Of a stretch of DNA of 64,000 nucleotides, positions 6,747 through 15,340 are shown one piece after another. The notes under the pieces are model-generated. The model searched no databases. It had not been told where the DNA came from and saw only the letters and a list, made by a program, of their open reading frames with translations. Each line of letters begins with the position of its first letter. The first letter of the stretch is position 1. Source of the stretch: Lentzea alba (GTDB lineage: Bacteria > Actinomycetota > Actinomycetes > Mycobacteriales > Pseudonocardiaceae); the NCBI RefSeq assembly GCF_011067745.1, contig NZ_JAAMPJ010000012.1, positions 62,001 through 126,000 on the forward strand, written 5' to 3'. The position numbers were made by a program, and so were the translations under genes.

Positions 6747-9461
6747 TCATCCGAGCCCCAGCTGCGCCAGTTCGATCCGCCGGGTGACGCCCAGCTTCGG
6801 GTAGGCGCGGTACAGGTGGTGGCCGATCGTGCGGGGGCTGAGGAACAACTGCGCGCCGATCTCCTTGTTGCTCAGGCCCGCCGCCGCCAGCCGGACGACC
6901 TGAACTTCCTGCGGTGTCAGGTTCTTCAGCGCGTCGTCGGCAGCCGGTTCGAGCGACGGCCGTTCACCGAGCGCGGTGAGCTCGCTCGTCGCGCGCGCTT
7001 CCCAGGTCGAGGCGCCCAGCCTGGTGAACCCGGCCAGCGCGGCGGCGAGTTCGGCACGCGCCTCGCCGCGACGGCGTTTGCGGCGCAACCACTCGCCGTA
7101 CAGCAACCGCGTTCTGGCCTGGTCGAACCGGCCGGTGGGCAGGTCGAGCGCGGTCCGATAGTGCTCCTCCGAGTCCTCGATCATCGCCCGGCAACGGTGC
7201 GCCAACGCCGTCGCGACCGGACTGTCCACGTGCGCGGCCCACCGTTCGAACGCGGTGAGCTGATCGGCGACGAGGCCGGGGCGGCCGTCCCGGACCGCGG
7301 CCTCCACCAGGTCCGGGACCGCGCGGACGAGGAAGTCGTACCTGGCCGGTCCGGTGCACACGGCGTGCAGCGCGTCGAACGCCGCCCCGTACCGTCCGGC
7401 GGCGAGGTCGAGCAGGCCGAGGCCCCAGGACGTCAGCGCGATGCCGACGGCGTGCCGTCCGTCGAGGACCGGCCGTGCCTCGGCGGCCAACGTCCGGCAG
7501 CGCGGTTCGTCGCCCGTCACCGCGGTCAGCCACACCGAGATCGCCCGCAGGACCGCGACCTCCATGTCCATCCCGAACTCGGTGCTGAGGGCCAGCGCCT
7601 CGGCCAGCGAGGTCTGCGCCGCGAGGAAGTCGCCGCCCAGAGACTGGGCCAGCGCGAGCACCTCCTGCGCGTAGGGGATCCAGGTCAACGCTCCGCTGGC
7701 GCGCACCTCCGCCAGCAGCATCTCCATCACCGCGACGGTCGCCTGGTCCTCGGCCAGCATCAAACCGCTGAACCCGGCCACGATCCGGTGCATGACGTCC
7801 TCGTCCGGCCCGCGGCCGATCTCGACCATGGCGCGCAGCGGTCCGGCGGCGTGCTCCGGCCGGCCGCTCAGCAAGTGCCCCCAGCAGATCTGCGCATCAG
7901 CGGACGCGCGGGGTCTGGAACTCCGCGGCAGCCGCAACTCGGCCAGCAATCGCGCGCCCTCGGCGATCAGGGGGAGCGCGCCCGCGTCCCGCCCGGCGCA
8001 CATCATCTCGGTCAGCATGACGACGGCTCGTTCGGGATCGCTGTCCATGATCAGCCGCGCCGCCTCGCACGCGAGCGTGGCGTCCGCTTCGGGCGACGTC
8101 CGCTCGTACTCGATCTGGCCGCGCAGCAACGTCGCGTCCGCGATGGTCCGCGGATCGGAGGTGAGGGACGTGACCTCCACGGCCAGGCGTGCCGCGCGGT
8201 CGGGCTTGCCCGCGTCGTAGGCGGCGAGGGCGGCCTTGGCGATGCGCCGCGCCTTGAGTTCGGGATCCACGCTCAACCGCCCGGCGCGGTCGTACGCGGC
8301 GGACACGGCCATGGCCCCGCCGCGGCGTTCCGCCCGCAGCGCGGTCCGTTCGAGCTCGGCGGCCACCGCCTCGTCCGGCTCGGTGGTGGCGGTCGCGAGG
8401 TGCCAGGCCCGCCGGTCGAGCACGTCCGGGGTGACGAGCGCCTCGGCGAACGCCCGGTGCACCGCGATCCGCTGGTAGTGGGTGGCGCACTGGTAGGCGG
8501 CGGCTCGCACCAATGGGTGCCGGAACGTCAGCTCCCCGTCCGTCACGCTGATCAGGCCGGCGCGTTCGGCCGCGTCCAGGTCGGAGGTGTCCGCCCCGAC
8601 CGCACGCGCGACGCGCAGCACCGTGTCCATCCCGGCGAACCGGTCGGCCGCGGCGACCAGCAGGATCGCCTGGCACGCCTCGGGTAGACCGACGATCTGC
8701 TCGCGGAACGTCTCCTGCACCCGTCGCGTGACCGGTAGCGGACCGACCTGGTGCGCGGGCTCGGCCCGGCCCTCCCGTTGCGCCGCGAGCCGTGCCGCAC
8801 CGAGTTCGAGCAGCGCGAGCGGGTTCCCGTCGGCCTCCTCCAGCACCCGCGCCCGCATCGGCGCCGTCAACCCGGGACTGTGATGGTCGAGCAACCGGGC
8901 CGCCGCGCCGGGTGCGAGGCCCGGCAGCCGCAACTCCTCGATGCCGGGCGTGTGGAACGGCACCGCGGTGTCGCGCACCGCGAACAGCATCGCGACAGGG
9001 TCGGCCTGAAACCGCCGGGCGGCGAACAGCAAAGCGTCCGACGAGCCTCGATCCAGCCACTGCGCGTCGTCGACCACGCACAACAACGGCTGCTCCGCCG
9101 CGAGTTCGGCCAGCAACGTCAACGTCGCCGCGCCGATCAGGAACGGAGTGGTCGCGGTGTCGCTGCTCAGCCCGAACGCGCCCCGCAACGCGGCCGCCTG
9201 CGGTCCGGGCAGCAGGTCGAGCCGGTCCAGGTACGGGTACAGCAGCAGGTGCAGCGCGCCGAACGCCAGCTCGGCCTCGGACTCGATGCCGACACCGCGC
9301 AACACCCGCATGCCGTGAGCCGTGGCCACCGCGTGGTCGAGCAGCGCCGACTTGCCCATCCCCGCCTCGCCACGGACGACCAGCGCCGCGCTGCGACCGG
9401 ACGACGCCTGCCCCAGTGATCGCTCGACGTGGTCCCGTTCCGCATCCCGGCCGACCAACAT
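6747..9461 (-). CDS. LuxR-family LAL regulator (AAA/STAND ATPase plus HTH)
   Basis: A 904-residue large ATP-binding LuxR-type regulator. The N-terminus MLVGRDAERDHVERSL leads into Walker A GEAGMGKSA at residues 31-39; Walker B LLCVVDDAQWLD follows near 130. The middle 550 residues are helical repeats of TPR type. A C-terminal LuxR HTH covers the last ~60 residues (LTPQEVQVVRLAAAGLSNKE, then the LSPRTIGHHLYRAYPKLG recognition helix). ATG 9461 places the start directly at the conserved LVGRD motif; an upstream in-frame start at 9503 adds unconserved residues. LALs commonly activate catabolic or antibiotic clusters after ligand and ATP binding. Its likely target is the downstream SDR/secreted-protein set. 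Confidence 0.9.
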   Translation of the reverse strand: MLVGRDAERDHVERSLGQASSGRSAALVVRGEAGMGKSALLDHAVATAHGMRVLRGVGIESEAELAFGALHLLLYPYLDRLDLLPGPQAAALRGAFGLSSDTATTPFLIGAATLTLLAELAAEQPLLCVVDDAQWLDRGSSDALLFAARRFQADPVAMLFAVRDTAVPFHTPGIEELRLPGLAPGAAARLLDHHSPGLTAPMRARVLEEADGNPLALLELGAARLAAQREGRAEPAHQVGPLPVTRRVQETFREQIVGLPEACQAILLVAAADRFAGMDTVLRVARAVGADTSDLDAAERAGLISVTDGELTFRHPLVRAAAYQCATHYQRIAVHRAFAEALVTPDVLDRRAWHLATATTEPDEAVAAELERTALRAERRGGAMAVSAAYDRAGRLSVDPELKARRIAKAALAAYDAGKPDRAARLAVEVTSLTSDPRTIADATLLRGQIEYERTSPEADATLACEAARLIMDSDPERAVVMLTEMMCAGRDAGALPLIAEGARLLAELRLPRSSRPRASADAQICWGHLLSGRPEHAAGPLRAMVEIGRGPDEDVMHRIVAGFSGLMLAEDQATVAVMEMLLAEVRASGALTWIPYAQEVLALAQSLGGDFLAAQTSLAEALALSTEFGMDMEVAVLRAISVWLTAVTGDEPRCRTLAAEARPVLDGRHAVGIALTSWGLGLLDLAAGRYGAAFDALHAVCTGPARYDFLVRAVPDLVEAAVRDGRPGLVADQLTAFERWAAHVDSPVATALAHRCRAMIEDSEEHYRTALDLPTGRFDQARTRLLYGEWLRRKRRRGEARAELAAALAGFTRLGASTWEARATSELTALGERPSLEPAADDALKNLTPQEVQVVRLAAAGLSNKEIGAQLFLSPRTIGHHLYRAYPKLGVTRRIELAQLGLG

Positions 9462-9515
9462 GGCGTCGAGCCTAGTTGCCGGTCGCGCGCCACCAGACCA
9501 CAACTCGAACTAGCG

Positions 9516-9573
9516 CCGTTCACCCACACACACCCCGCCAGCCTCATTTTTCGACACGCGGGGACCCTACGTA
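9516..9573 (-). repeat. 58-bp conserved intergenic element, copy 1
   Basis: Read on the minus strand this block matches 47187-47244 (plus strand) without gaps, about 48 of 58 positions by eye, including TACGTAGGG, CCCCGCGTG, CGAAAA and GGCTGG. Both copies lie in the same orientation between the 3' end of one gene and the start of a LuxR/LAL-type regulator gene. The block includes one arm of the hairpin at 9554-9604. Confidence 0.7.
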
Positions 9574-9604
9574 CTACGTGACAGTACGAAAGGCCCCCGC
9601 GTGT
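9554..9604 (-). terminator. Hairpin downstream of secreted hydrolase gene
   Basis: Arms ACACGCGGGGACC (9554-9566) and GGCCCCCGCGTGT (9592-9604) pair with one mismatch around a 25-nt loop. The structure begins 17 nt past the hydrolase stop at 9621 and is a plausible terminator for it. On the plus strand it is preceded rather than followed by a T-run. Confidence 0.55.
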
Positions 9605-9620
9605 GCGTCAGCAGGAGGGG

Positions 9621-10958
9621 TCAGGGGCAGGGGGAGAAGAGTTTGCGGGTGCCGGGGGCGTTGTAGGCGGTGTGGTCGGTGAAGCGGCAGCCGAAGGTCG
9701 GTGCGGCCACTGTGTTGCGGTTGTCGATCGTGTCGCCGGCCGGTTTGCGGCCGCGGTCGGTCCACGCCACCAGGTCGTTCCACGCCGCGCCCGCCTCCGC
9801 CGGCGAGAACTCGCAGTGGTCCACCGTGCGGATCGCCCGTTGCACCAACCACTTCGACTGGCCGTTGCGGGCGACGTCGGTCCGGTAGTCCTGCTCCATC
9901 GAGAACGGCACGAAGAGGTCGCCGAGCCCGTGCAGCGAGAGCACCGGCACCCTCGGCTTGCCCGAGATCCTCGGGATCTCGGTGAGCGCGGGGGAGAGGC
10001 GGGACCGCCAGTCGCGCGGCGCCACCCGCTGCACCTCGCGGTTGAGGTCGACCGGCGAGTTCGGCTGGTAGCGGGTGCCGAGGTTGGTCGCCAGCCTGCC
10101 GGGGTCGAGCGCGAGCGGGGCGTTGTCGGCCGGTGGCGCGGCGAGGCTGAACAGGAAGTCCTTCCAGAACGCGAAAGCGGGCGCCGAGGCCGGTCGGGGG
10201 CCGCCGCTGCGTTCGGTCACGACCGCGCGGAACTGGGCGCCCCGGTCCGTCACGGTGTCCGGGCCGCCGGGCACGAGAGTCCTCAGGCCCAGCTTCTCCT
10301 GGATCTGCGGCACCACGGTGGTGAGGTAGTCGGCCGGCACCGGGTAGGAGCGGATCCCGGAGAGCGCCTGCGCCGTCAGCTGGTAGTCCAGGAAGAAGTC
10401 GAACAGCTCGTGATCGCCGAGCACGCCGCACATCGGCAGCGCGCCGTCGTAGAAGCCGGGGTACTGCTCCAGCGAACGACCGATGACGTGCCCGCCCATC
10501 GACACGCCGGCGATGAGGACCTGCTTCGGCTTGGCGACGAGCGTGCCGAAGTGCTTCGCCAGATCGCGGGTCGCTTGGACGCCGGCGCGAACGTCGTAAC
10601 CGTTGTGGTAGTAGGAGGACGCGGCCCAGGCATACCCCTGGCCGAGCATCCGGGCGCGCAGGCCGTAGGCCGGCGGGTCGACGGTGAGCACGGTGCCGGT
10701 GCCGCGGTAGCCGTGCGCCCACATGGCCAGCCGGCCGTTCCACTTCGCGGGCACCTCGACGATGTACGCGGAGTGCTGGTGGATGCCCTGCAGCACCCTG
10801 GTCGGTTGTCCGTCGACGACCTCCGGCTTCAGCGGCGGGTTGTTGACGGTGTAGCCGGGCAACGGCTGGTCACCGGGGACAGGCGGGGCGGCCACCGCGG
10901 GCGCACCACCGGTGAAGAGCACGAGCCCCAGCAACGACACCACGAGCCGTGTTCGCAT
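9621..10958 (-). CDS. Secreted alpha/beta hydrolase
   Basis: A 445-residue exported hydrolase. The signal peptide is MRTRLVVSLLGLVLFTGGAPAVA, then a proline-rich start of the mature chain. The nucleophile elbow GVSMGG (Ser) is in the sequence VLIAGVSMGGHVIGRSLEQYP near residue 150. The acid is probably Asp in LHGLGDLFVPFSMEQDY near 345, and the base His in TVDHCEF near 385. It contains an insert between the nucleophile and the acid typical of a lid domain. The early AMWAHGYRGTGTV segment supplies an HG-type oxyanion motif. The substrate is unknown; a secreted esterase, lipase or peptidase-like role is likely. It is transcribed divergently from the HxlR regulator at 11091. Confidence 0.85.
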   Translation of the reverse strand: MRTRLVVSLLGLVLFTGGAPAVAAPPVPGDQPLPGYTVNNPPLKPEVVDGQPTRVLQGIHQHSAYIVEVPAKWNGRLAMWAHGYRGTGTVLTVDPPAYGLRARMLGQGYAWAASSYYHNGYDVRAGVQATRDLAKHFGTLVAKPKQVLIAGVSMGGHVIGRSLEQYPGFYDGALPMCGVLGDHELFDFFLDYQLTAQALSGIRSYPVPADYLTTVVPQIQEKLGLRTLVPGGPDTVTDRGAQFRAVVTERSGGPRPASAPAFAFWKDFLFSLAAPPADNAPLALDPGRLATNLGTRYQPNSPVDLNREVQRVAPRDWRSRLSPALTEIPRISGKPRVPVLSLHGLGDLFVPFSMEQDYRTDVARNGQSKWLVQRAIRTVDHCEFSPAEAGAAWNDLVAWTDRGRKPAGDTIDNRNTVAAPTFGCRFTDHTAYNAPGTRKLFSPCP

Positions 10959-11067
10959 GCCACACCTCCGTCGGCTTCCCAGGCCCGTTCATTCCACCCC
11001 GGCGGAGGCTCTCCGGCCACCCGCTCATCGGCTGAACGGAACGCTCACCAGCTGGGTGTGGTTGGGT

Positions 11068-11076
11068 CAAGTCAGG
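11068..11076 (+). promoter_or_regulatory. HxlR-promoter half-site CAAGTCAGG
   Basis: CAAGTCAGG lies 14 nt before the HxlR start codon. The identical 9-mer occurs at 12802-12810 in front of the neighbouring thiolase gene, where it forms part of inverted repeats. A regulator that controls both itself and the thiolase would explain this. Basis: sequence identity plus inference. Confidence 0.5.
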
Positions 11077-11090
11077 TGTAATCTGCGGGC

Positions 11091-11561
11091 ATGGCCATGC
11101 GGATGAACGGGCCACTGGCCGCGCTGGACCAGTGGCGGCCGGACGAGTGCTCGCTCGCGAAGGCACTGGACGTCGTCGGCACCAAGTCGGCGATGCTCCT
11201 GCTGCGGGAAGCCTTCTACGGCACCACCCGGTTCGACGGCTTCGTGCGACGGGTGGGCATCACCGAGGCGGTGGCGGCCAAGCGGCTCAAGGAACTCGTC
11301 GAGTCCGGCATGCTCGAGAAGCAGCCGTACCAGGAGCCGGGAGCGCGAACGCGGTACGAGTACGTCCTCACCGACAAGGGCCGCGCCCTGCTGCCCGTGA
11401 TCGTGGCCCTGATGCAGTGGGGCGACACGCACCTGCAGCCCGGTGGTGGTCCGCTGCAGGTGGTGTCCGCCGAGACCGGCGAGCTGGTCCGCGTGCTGGT
11501 CGCCCCGGCCGGAACGCCTTCGCTGGAGCCGGAAGAGCTGGCGGTCCGGATCAAGCGCTAG
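11091..11561 (+). CDS. HxlR-family transcriptional regulator
   Basis: A 156-residue winged-helix regulator. CSLAKALDVVGTKSAMLLLREAFYGTTRFDGFVRRVGITEAVAAKRL spans roughly residues 20-67 and matches the HxlR DNA-binding domain: the family's conserved Cys near residue 20, the W/TK-x-x-x-LLREA helix and the L-x-x-RLKEL recognition helix. The wing follows as YEYVLTDKGRALLPVI. HxlR proteins are dimeric sensors of redox or carbonyl stress or small ligands. The 3' end is only 7 bp from the thiolase stop, convergent, and the two promoters share an operator-like word, so the thiolase is its probable target. Confidence 0.9.
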   Translation: MAMRMNGPLAALDQWRPDECSLAKALDVVGTKSAMLLLREAFYGTTRFDGFVRRVGITEAVAAKRLKELVESGMLEKQPYQEPGARTRYEYVLTDKGRALLPVIVALMQWGDTHLQPGGGPLQVVSAETGELVRVLVAPAGTPSLEPEELAVRIKR

Positions 11562-11568
11562 TGCGGCA

Positions 11569-12738
11569 CTAGATCCGCTCGATGACGGTGGCGTTGGCGA
11601 GTCCTCCTGCCTCGCACATCACCTGGAGTCCGTAACGGCCGCCGGTCTGTTCGAGGTTGTGCAGCAACGTGGTCATCAGGCGCGCGCCGGAACCACCGAG
11701 CGGATGGCCGATCGCGATGGCGCCACCGTTGATGTTGACCCTGGCGAGGTCGGCGCCGGTCTCGGCCTGCCACGCCAGCACGACGGGGGCGAACGCCTCG
11801 TTGACCTCGAAGGCGTCGATGTCGTGGACGGTCAGACCGGCTCGGGCGAGGACCTTGTGGGTGGCGGGGATGATGCCGGTGAGCATGAAGATCGGGTCGT
11901 CACCCGCGACGGCGAACGAGTGGACGCGGGCCCGCGGCGTGAGGCCGAGGCGAGCGGCTGCTTCCTCGCTCGTCACCAGGACCGCCGCGGCGCCGTCGTT
12001 GACGGGGGAGCTGTTGCCCGCGGTGATGCGCCAGTCGAGCTCCGGATACCGCGCGGCCCAGTGGTCGTTGCGAAACGCGGGCCGCAGCGCGGACAGGGCC
12101 TCGACGGTCGTGTCCGGACGGATCGTCTCGTCGACGCCGAGTTCGTTGACGCGCGCGATCTGCGAGTCGAAGAACCCGTTCTTCCACGCCGTGGTGGCGC
12201 GCTGGTGGGACTCGGCGGAGAACTCGTCGAGCTGGGCGCGGGAGAGGTTCCAGCGCTGGGCGATGAGTTCCGCGCTGATGCCCTGCGGCACAAGGCCGTT
12301 GTCGTAGCGCGCGCCGACCTTCGAGCCGAGGAAGTCCTTGCCCAGGGTCTGCGAGCCGATCGGGATCCGGCTCATCGACTCGACGCCGGAGGCGATGACG
12401 ACGTCGTAGGCGCCGGCGATCACGCCCTGGGCGGCGAAGTGCAGTGCCTGCTGGCTTGAACCGCACTGGCGATCGACGGTGACACCGGGCACCGACTCGG
12501 GGAACCCGGCGGCGAGCGCGGCCCAGCGCGCGGTGTTGCCGGACTGTTCGCCGACCTGCCCGACGGCGCCGCTGATCACGTCGTCAACGACGGCGGGATC
12601 GATGCCGGTGCGGTCGACGAGCGCCGCGAGGACCGTGCTGTGCAGGTCGACGGGGTGGATCTCGGAGTAGGCGCCACCGGGCTTGCCCTTGGCCAGCGGG
12701 GTGCGGACGGCGTCGACGATGACGGCGGTCTTGGTCAT
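11569..12738 (-). CDS. Thiolase (acetyl-CoA C-acyltransferase)
   Basis: A 389-residue type II thiolase. The nucleophilic Cys is C92 in TVDRQCGSSQQA. The GGAIAIGHPLGGSGARL motif near 340-356 supplies the catalytic His, and the second Cys is in VMCEAGGLANA close to the C-terminus; NEAFAPVVLAW supplies the Asn of the oxyanion hole. It condenses or cleaves 3-ketoacyl-CoA/acetyl-CoA. ATG 12738 is fixed by the SD AGGAAGGA; extending to 12768 would place coding sequence over the operator palindrome. Thiolases of this group act in fatty acid or steroid side-chain degradation. No beta-oxidation partner gene is adjacent, so its pathway is open. Confidence 0.92.
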   Translation of the reverse strand: MTKTAVIVDAVRTPLAKGKPGGAYSEIHPVDLHSTVLAALVDRTGIDPAVVDDVISGAVGQVGEQSGNTARWAALAAGFPESVPGVTVDRQCGSSQQALHFAAQGVIAGAYDVVIASGVESMSRIPIGSQTLGKDFLGSKVGARYDNGLVPQGISAELIAQRWNLSRAQLDEFSAESHQRATTAWKNGFFDSQIARVNELGVDETIRPDTTVEALSALRPAFRNDHWAARYPELDWRITAGNSSPVNDGAAAVLVTSEEAAARLGLTPRARVHSFAVAGDDPIFMLTGIIPATHKVLARAGLTVHDIDAFEVNEAFAPVVLAWQAETGADLARVNINGGAIAIGHPLGGSGARLMTTLLHNLEQTGGRYGLQVMCEAGGLANATVIERI

Positions 12739-12749
12739 GACAGGTCCTT

Positions 12750-12775
12750 CCTGACTATCCCAGCCCATAGTCAGG
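12750..12775. promoter_or_regulatory. Perfect 9-bp inverted repeat in thiolase promoter
   Basis: CCTGACTAT (12750-12758) and ATAGTCAGG (12767-12775) form a perfect inverted repeat with an 8-nt spacer directly upstream of the thiolase SD. The position suits a repressor operator overlapping the transcript start. The probable ligand is the HxlR protein encoded next door. Confidence 0.6.
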
Positions 12776-12784
12776 ACGATAACC

Positions 12785-12810
12785 CCTGACTATACGTAAG
12801 CCAAGTCAGG
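12785..12810. promoter_or_regulatory. Second inverted repeat, CCTGACTAT / AAGTCAGG
   Basis: A second CCTGACTAT (12785-12793) is paired with CAAGTCAGG (12802-12810). It repeats the left arm of the site at 12750 with the same 35-bp periodicity and ends in the 9-mer that also occurs before the HxlR gene at 11068. Two tandem sites suggest cooperative binding. Confidence 0.55.
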
Positions 12811-12824
12811 ATGCGTCACATCGT

Positions 12825-12862
12825 CGGAGGTGCGGCGGAGGTGCGGCGGAGGTGCGGCGGAG
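12825..12862 (+). repeat. 11-bp tandem repeat, 3.4 copies
   Basis: CGGAGGTGCGG is repeated three times head to tail (12825, 12836, 12847) and followed by CGGAG. It lies upstream of the thiolase operators and outside any gene. Probably a slippage product; no function is evident. Confidence 0.8.
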
Positions 12863-12941
12863 CCCCGCCCGCGGACTTGTGCGGAAGGGCGGGCGGGGCC
12901 GCGGATCGTCCGCGGTGACTCGTGGGAAGTGGCGGACACGG

Positions 12942-12988
12942 CCATTCAAGCCACCCCGCGCAAGCGTGGCCATCCGAAGAACGCGGAA
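12942..12988. repeat. Composite dispersed element, copy 1
   Basis: CCATTCAAG (12942-12950), 22 nt, then TCCGAAGAACGCGGAA (12973-12988). The same two blocks with the same 22-nt spacing recur at 34850-34896 and 42281-42327. The second block is a spaced dyad TCCG-N7-CGGA found at several other sites outside genes in this window. Confidence 0.7.
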
Positions 12989-13503
12989 GTCCCCGAGCTG
13001 CCGCTGACGTGGCTCTTCCGCACTTTGCCAGTCGTTGACTGGTTTTGCAGGCTCCCGCCCCACCACGCCGGGTTCCGGCAGGGTTCCGCCGTTGTCACAG
13101 CCGAGGGAGCCGTCCCGCAGGGCCACCTGGACCGGACGCCGACACTGTCCGGAGTGGACGTGCCGCTGGAGTTCTTCGCGGACGCCCTCAAGAACTGGTG
13201 CCGTGCAGAAGGATGGTCGTGCCGCCGCCCACCGGCTTCGCGCCCGCCACGACGACCGCCGCCGCGATCGCCTTGCCCCAGAGATGAGTCATCGGTTTGC
13301 GCAACCCTTCCTCGTGCTTTCCGGTGTCCGTTGCGAACGTTGGAGGTGAATGCCTCATCTGGTGCGAGGACAGATTTCCTCGATCTTCGGAGGTTGTCGA
13401 ATCGCGGATGGAGAATTCGTCGAGTGCTGATTGTGGCCCCTGCGTTCGCCTGTTTCGAAGCTGTGGTCGAACCACCGGTCGATGACTTGAATCGAAGGCT
13501 GGA

Positions 13504-13639
13504 TCGAAGCGCTTCGACGATGGCGCTCGGTCCAATCGAAGCGCATCCATGCAGGTAGATGCGGTTTAGGCCGCCTGGCAGGGATGTTGTCGGGCCGCCG
13601 GGAACGTGGTTACCCTCCCGATCATCTAAGCGCTTCGAC
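13504..13639. promoter_or_regulatory. Three LacI-type operator-like sites upstream of ABC/GH43 operon
   Basis: TCGAAGCGCTTCGA at 13504-13517 is a perfect 14-bp palindrome with the central CG typical of LacI-family operators. Related sites are TCGAAGCGCATC at 13536-13547 and CTAAGCGCTTCGAC at 13626-13639; the last lies 30 nt before the lipoprotein start at 13670. Sugar operons with Lpl-type transporters are commonly repressed by LacI proteins. No LacI gene is in the window, so the regulator would be encoded elsewhere. Confidence 0.65.
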
Positions 13640-13669
13640 ACTTCGATGGAGAAGGGTCGGTCCCACAGC

Positions 13670-15340
13670 ATGGGCATCGAGCTGAACCGCAGAAGCTTCG
13701 TCCGGGCCGCGATCGCGGCCGCCGCGTTCGGACCGTTGGTGTCCGCCTGTTCTTCCGCTCCCCGGCCGCAAGCCGGTGTCAACTCAGGGGCGGCTCTCCA
13801 GGCGGCATTGCCGGCCCACCTGCCGAACACCGCGGTGCCGCCCGACATTCCTTCTGTGGCAGGAGGTCCCGGTGTCCTGACCGATCCCGGCTACCTCACC
13901 TATCCGTCCAGCAGGGTCGCCACCGTCTCGGGTGTGCCGGGCCGAGGTGGTGCCTACACGGCCGTCACGCCGCTCTGGGGCACCGTGCCGTCACCGGGAA
14001 ACTCGTTCTACGAGGCCATGAACAAGGCGCTCGGCGTCAACCTCACGATGAAACCCGCGGACGGCAACAACTACGCCACGATCATCCCGACGATGACGGC
14101 GGCGAAACGGTTGCCCGACTGGATCCAGCTGCCGACGTGGTGGAACGCGGCCTTCAACGTCGGTGGGCTGGCCGCGTCCCAGCTCGCGGACCTGACGCCC
14201 TACCTGGCCGGCGACAAGGTCAAGAAGTATCCCAACCTCGCCGCCATCCCCACGGGTGCCTGGCAGGTCGGCGCCTGGGGCGACAAGCTCTACGGGATCC
14301 CGTCGTTCTCCAGCAGCTTCGTCGTCACCGGCACCACGTACTACCGGCGTGACGTCCTGGACGCGAAGGGCATCAAGGCCGACCAGGTGAAGTCGGCCGA
14401 CGACCTGTTGAACCTGGGCAAGGAGCTGACCGACGCCAAACGCGGCGTGTGGGCTTTCGACGACGTCTGGACCTACCTGTTCCCGAGCTGGGGCGTGCCG
14501 GCGAAGTGGAAGGTGGACAACGGAAAGCTCGTCCACAAGTACCTGATGCCCGAGTTCCTCGAAGCACTCGACTGGCACTACAAGCTGGCGACCGCCGGCT
14601 ACCTGCACCCGGACGCGGTCGCGGGTGACAACGCGAACGCCAACACCCGCTTCTACAGCGGGAAGACGCTGATCACGGGTGGCGGCACCGGCACGTGGAA
14701 CCTCGCCGACCACCAGTCGGGCAGCGCGGCCAACCCGGGCTACCGGCGTGGTTCGTTCAACTACTTCGCCGCCGACGGCAAGAGCGAAGCCCGGATGTTC
14801 ATGGCCACCTCCTCGACGACCGTGAGCTACCTCAACGTGAACCTCAAGCCCGAGCAGATCGAGGAACTGCTGGCCGTCGCCAACTACCTCGCCGCGCCGT
14901 ACGGCACCGCCGAGTACACGATGGTCAACTTCGGGGTCGAGGGCGTGCACCACACGGTGGTGAACGGCGTGCCCACGGCCAACGAGGAAGGCAAGAAGAA
15001 CGTCCAGGCGCAGACCTTCCCGTTCCTCGCCTCGCCGCCCGCGGTGATCAGCAACCCCGGCGCGGACGTCGTCACGAGGGACTACACCGCCTGGCAGGCC
15101 GCGAACGCAAAAGCGCTCTACAAGCCGGTCTTCTGGAACATGAACGTCAGCATGCCGCAGGCGATGGCCACCGCGGACGCGGCGCAGGCCGTCGAGGACT
15201 CCATCAAGGACTGCTACCACGGCAAGAAGAAGGTCTCCGAGGTGCAGGAGGCGATCAAGACCTGGCAGTCGGGCGGTGGTGACCGGCTGGCCGGGTGGAT
15301 GGACGAGAACGTGCTGCAGAAGTTCGGCACCGGTCAGTGA
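13670..15340 (+). CDS. Sugar ABC transporter substrate-binding lipoprotein (Lpl type)
   Basis: A 556-residue extracellular solute-binding protein of the family-1, LplA-like size class. The N-terminus combines a Tat-like NRRSFVRAA (Arg7-Arg8) with the lipobox LVSAC (Cys27), so it is probably exported folded and lipid-anchored. The large two-lobed body includes WWNAAFN, YGIPSFSSS and YYRRDVLDAKGI, typical of oligosaccharide-binding proteins for plant-polymer fragments. ATG 13670 was chosen because it directly precedes the export signal; upstream in-frame starts cross the operator at 13626. The stop overlaps the next permease by 3 nt, so the two are translationally coupled. Confidence 0.9.
   Translation: MGIELNRRSFVRAAIAAAAFGPLVSACSSAPRPQAGVNSGAALQAALPAHLPNTAVPPDIPSVAGGPGVLTDPGYLTYPSSRVATVSGVPGRGGAYTAVTPLWGTVPSPGNSFYEAMNKALGVNLTMKPADGNNYATIIPTMTAAKRLPDWIQLPTWWNAAFNVGGLAASQLADLTPYLAGDKVKKYPNLAAIPTGAWQVGAWGDKLYGIPSFSSSFVVTGTTYYRRDVLDAKGIKADQVKSADDLLNLGKELTDAKRGVWAFDDVWTYLFPSWGVPAKWKVDNGKLVHKYLMPEFLEALDWHYKLATAGYLHPDAVAGDNANANTRFYSGKTLITGGGTGTWNLADHQSGSAANPGYRRGSFNYFAADGKSEARMFMATSSTTVSYLNVNLKPEQIEELLAVANYLAAPYGTAEYTMVNFGVEGVHHTVVNGVPTANEEGKKNVQAQTFPFLASPPAVISNPGADVVTRDYTAWQAANAKALYKPVFWNMNVSMPQAMATADAAQAVEDSIKDCYHGKKKVSEVQEAIKTWQSGGGDRLAGWMDENVLQKFGTGQ

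Larger units (their letters stand above)
12811..13503. other. Gene-poor region with coding-like fragments
   Basis: About 690 bp without a convincing gene. It contains an 11-bp tandem repeat (12825-12862) and a copy of the composite dispersed repeat (12942-12988). Two short open stretches have strongly GC-biased third positions: on the plus strand about 13060-13200 (ending LEFFADALKNWC), and on the minus strand 13188-13292, a possible 34-residue peptide starting MTHLWGKAIAAAVVV. Neither has a clear start signal and a recognisable product together. They may be remnants of displaced genes or one small real ORF. Confidence 0.4.

Noticed and set aside
12825..12862. Possible CRISPR-like or minisatellite array
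   Set aside because: The 11-bp units are directly adjacent with no spacers and there are no cas genes; it is a short tandem repeat.
13188..13292. Possible ribosomal-peptide precursor or small membrane peptide
   Set aside because: Codon bias is favourable, but there is no modification enzyme, no core-peptide pattern and no firm SD, so I do not call it a gene.
12806..13848. Long minus-strand open frames across the gap upstream of the sugar operon
   Set aside because: They cross the operators and the lipoprotein start and lose third-position bias except in short patches; described as fragments only.
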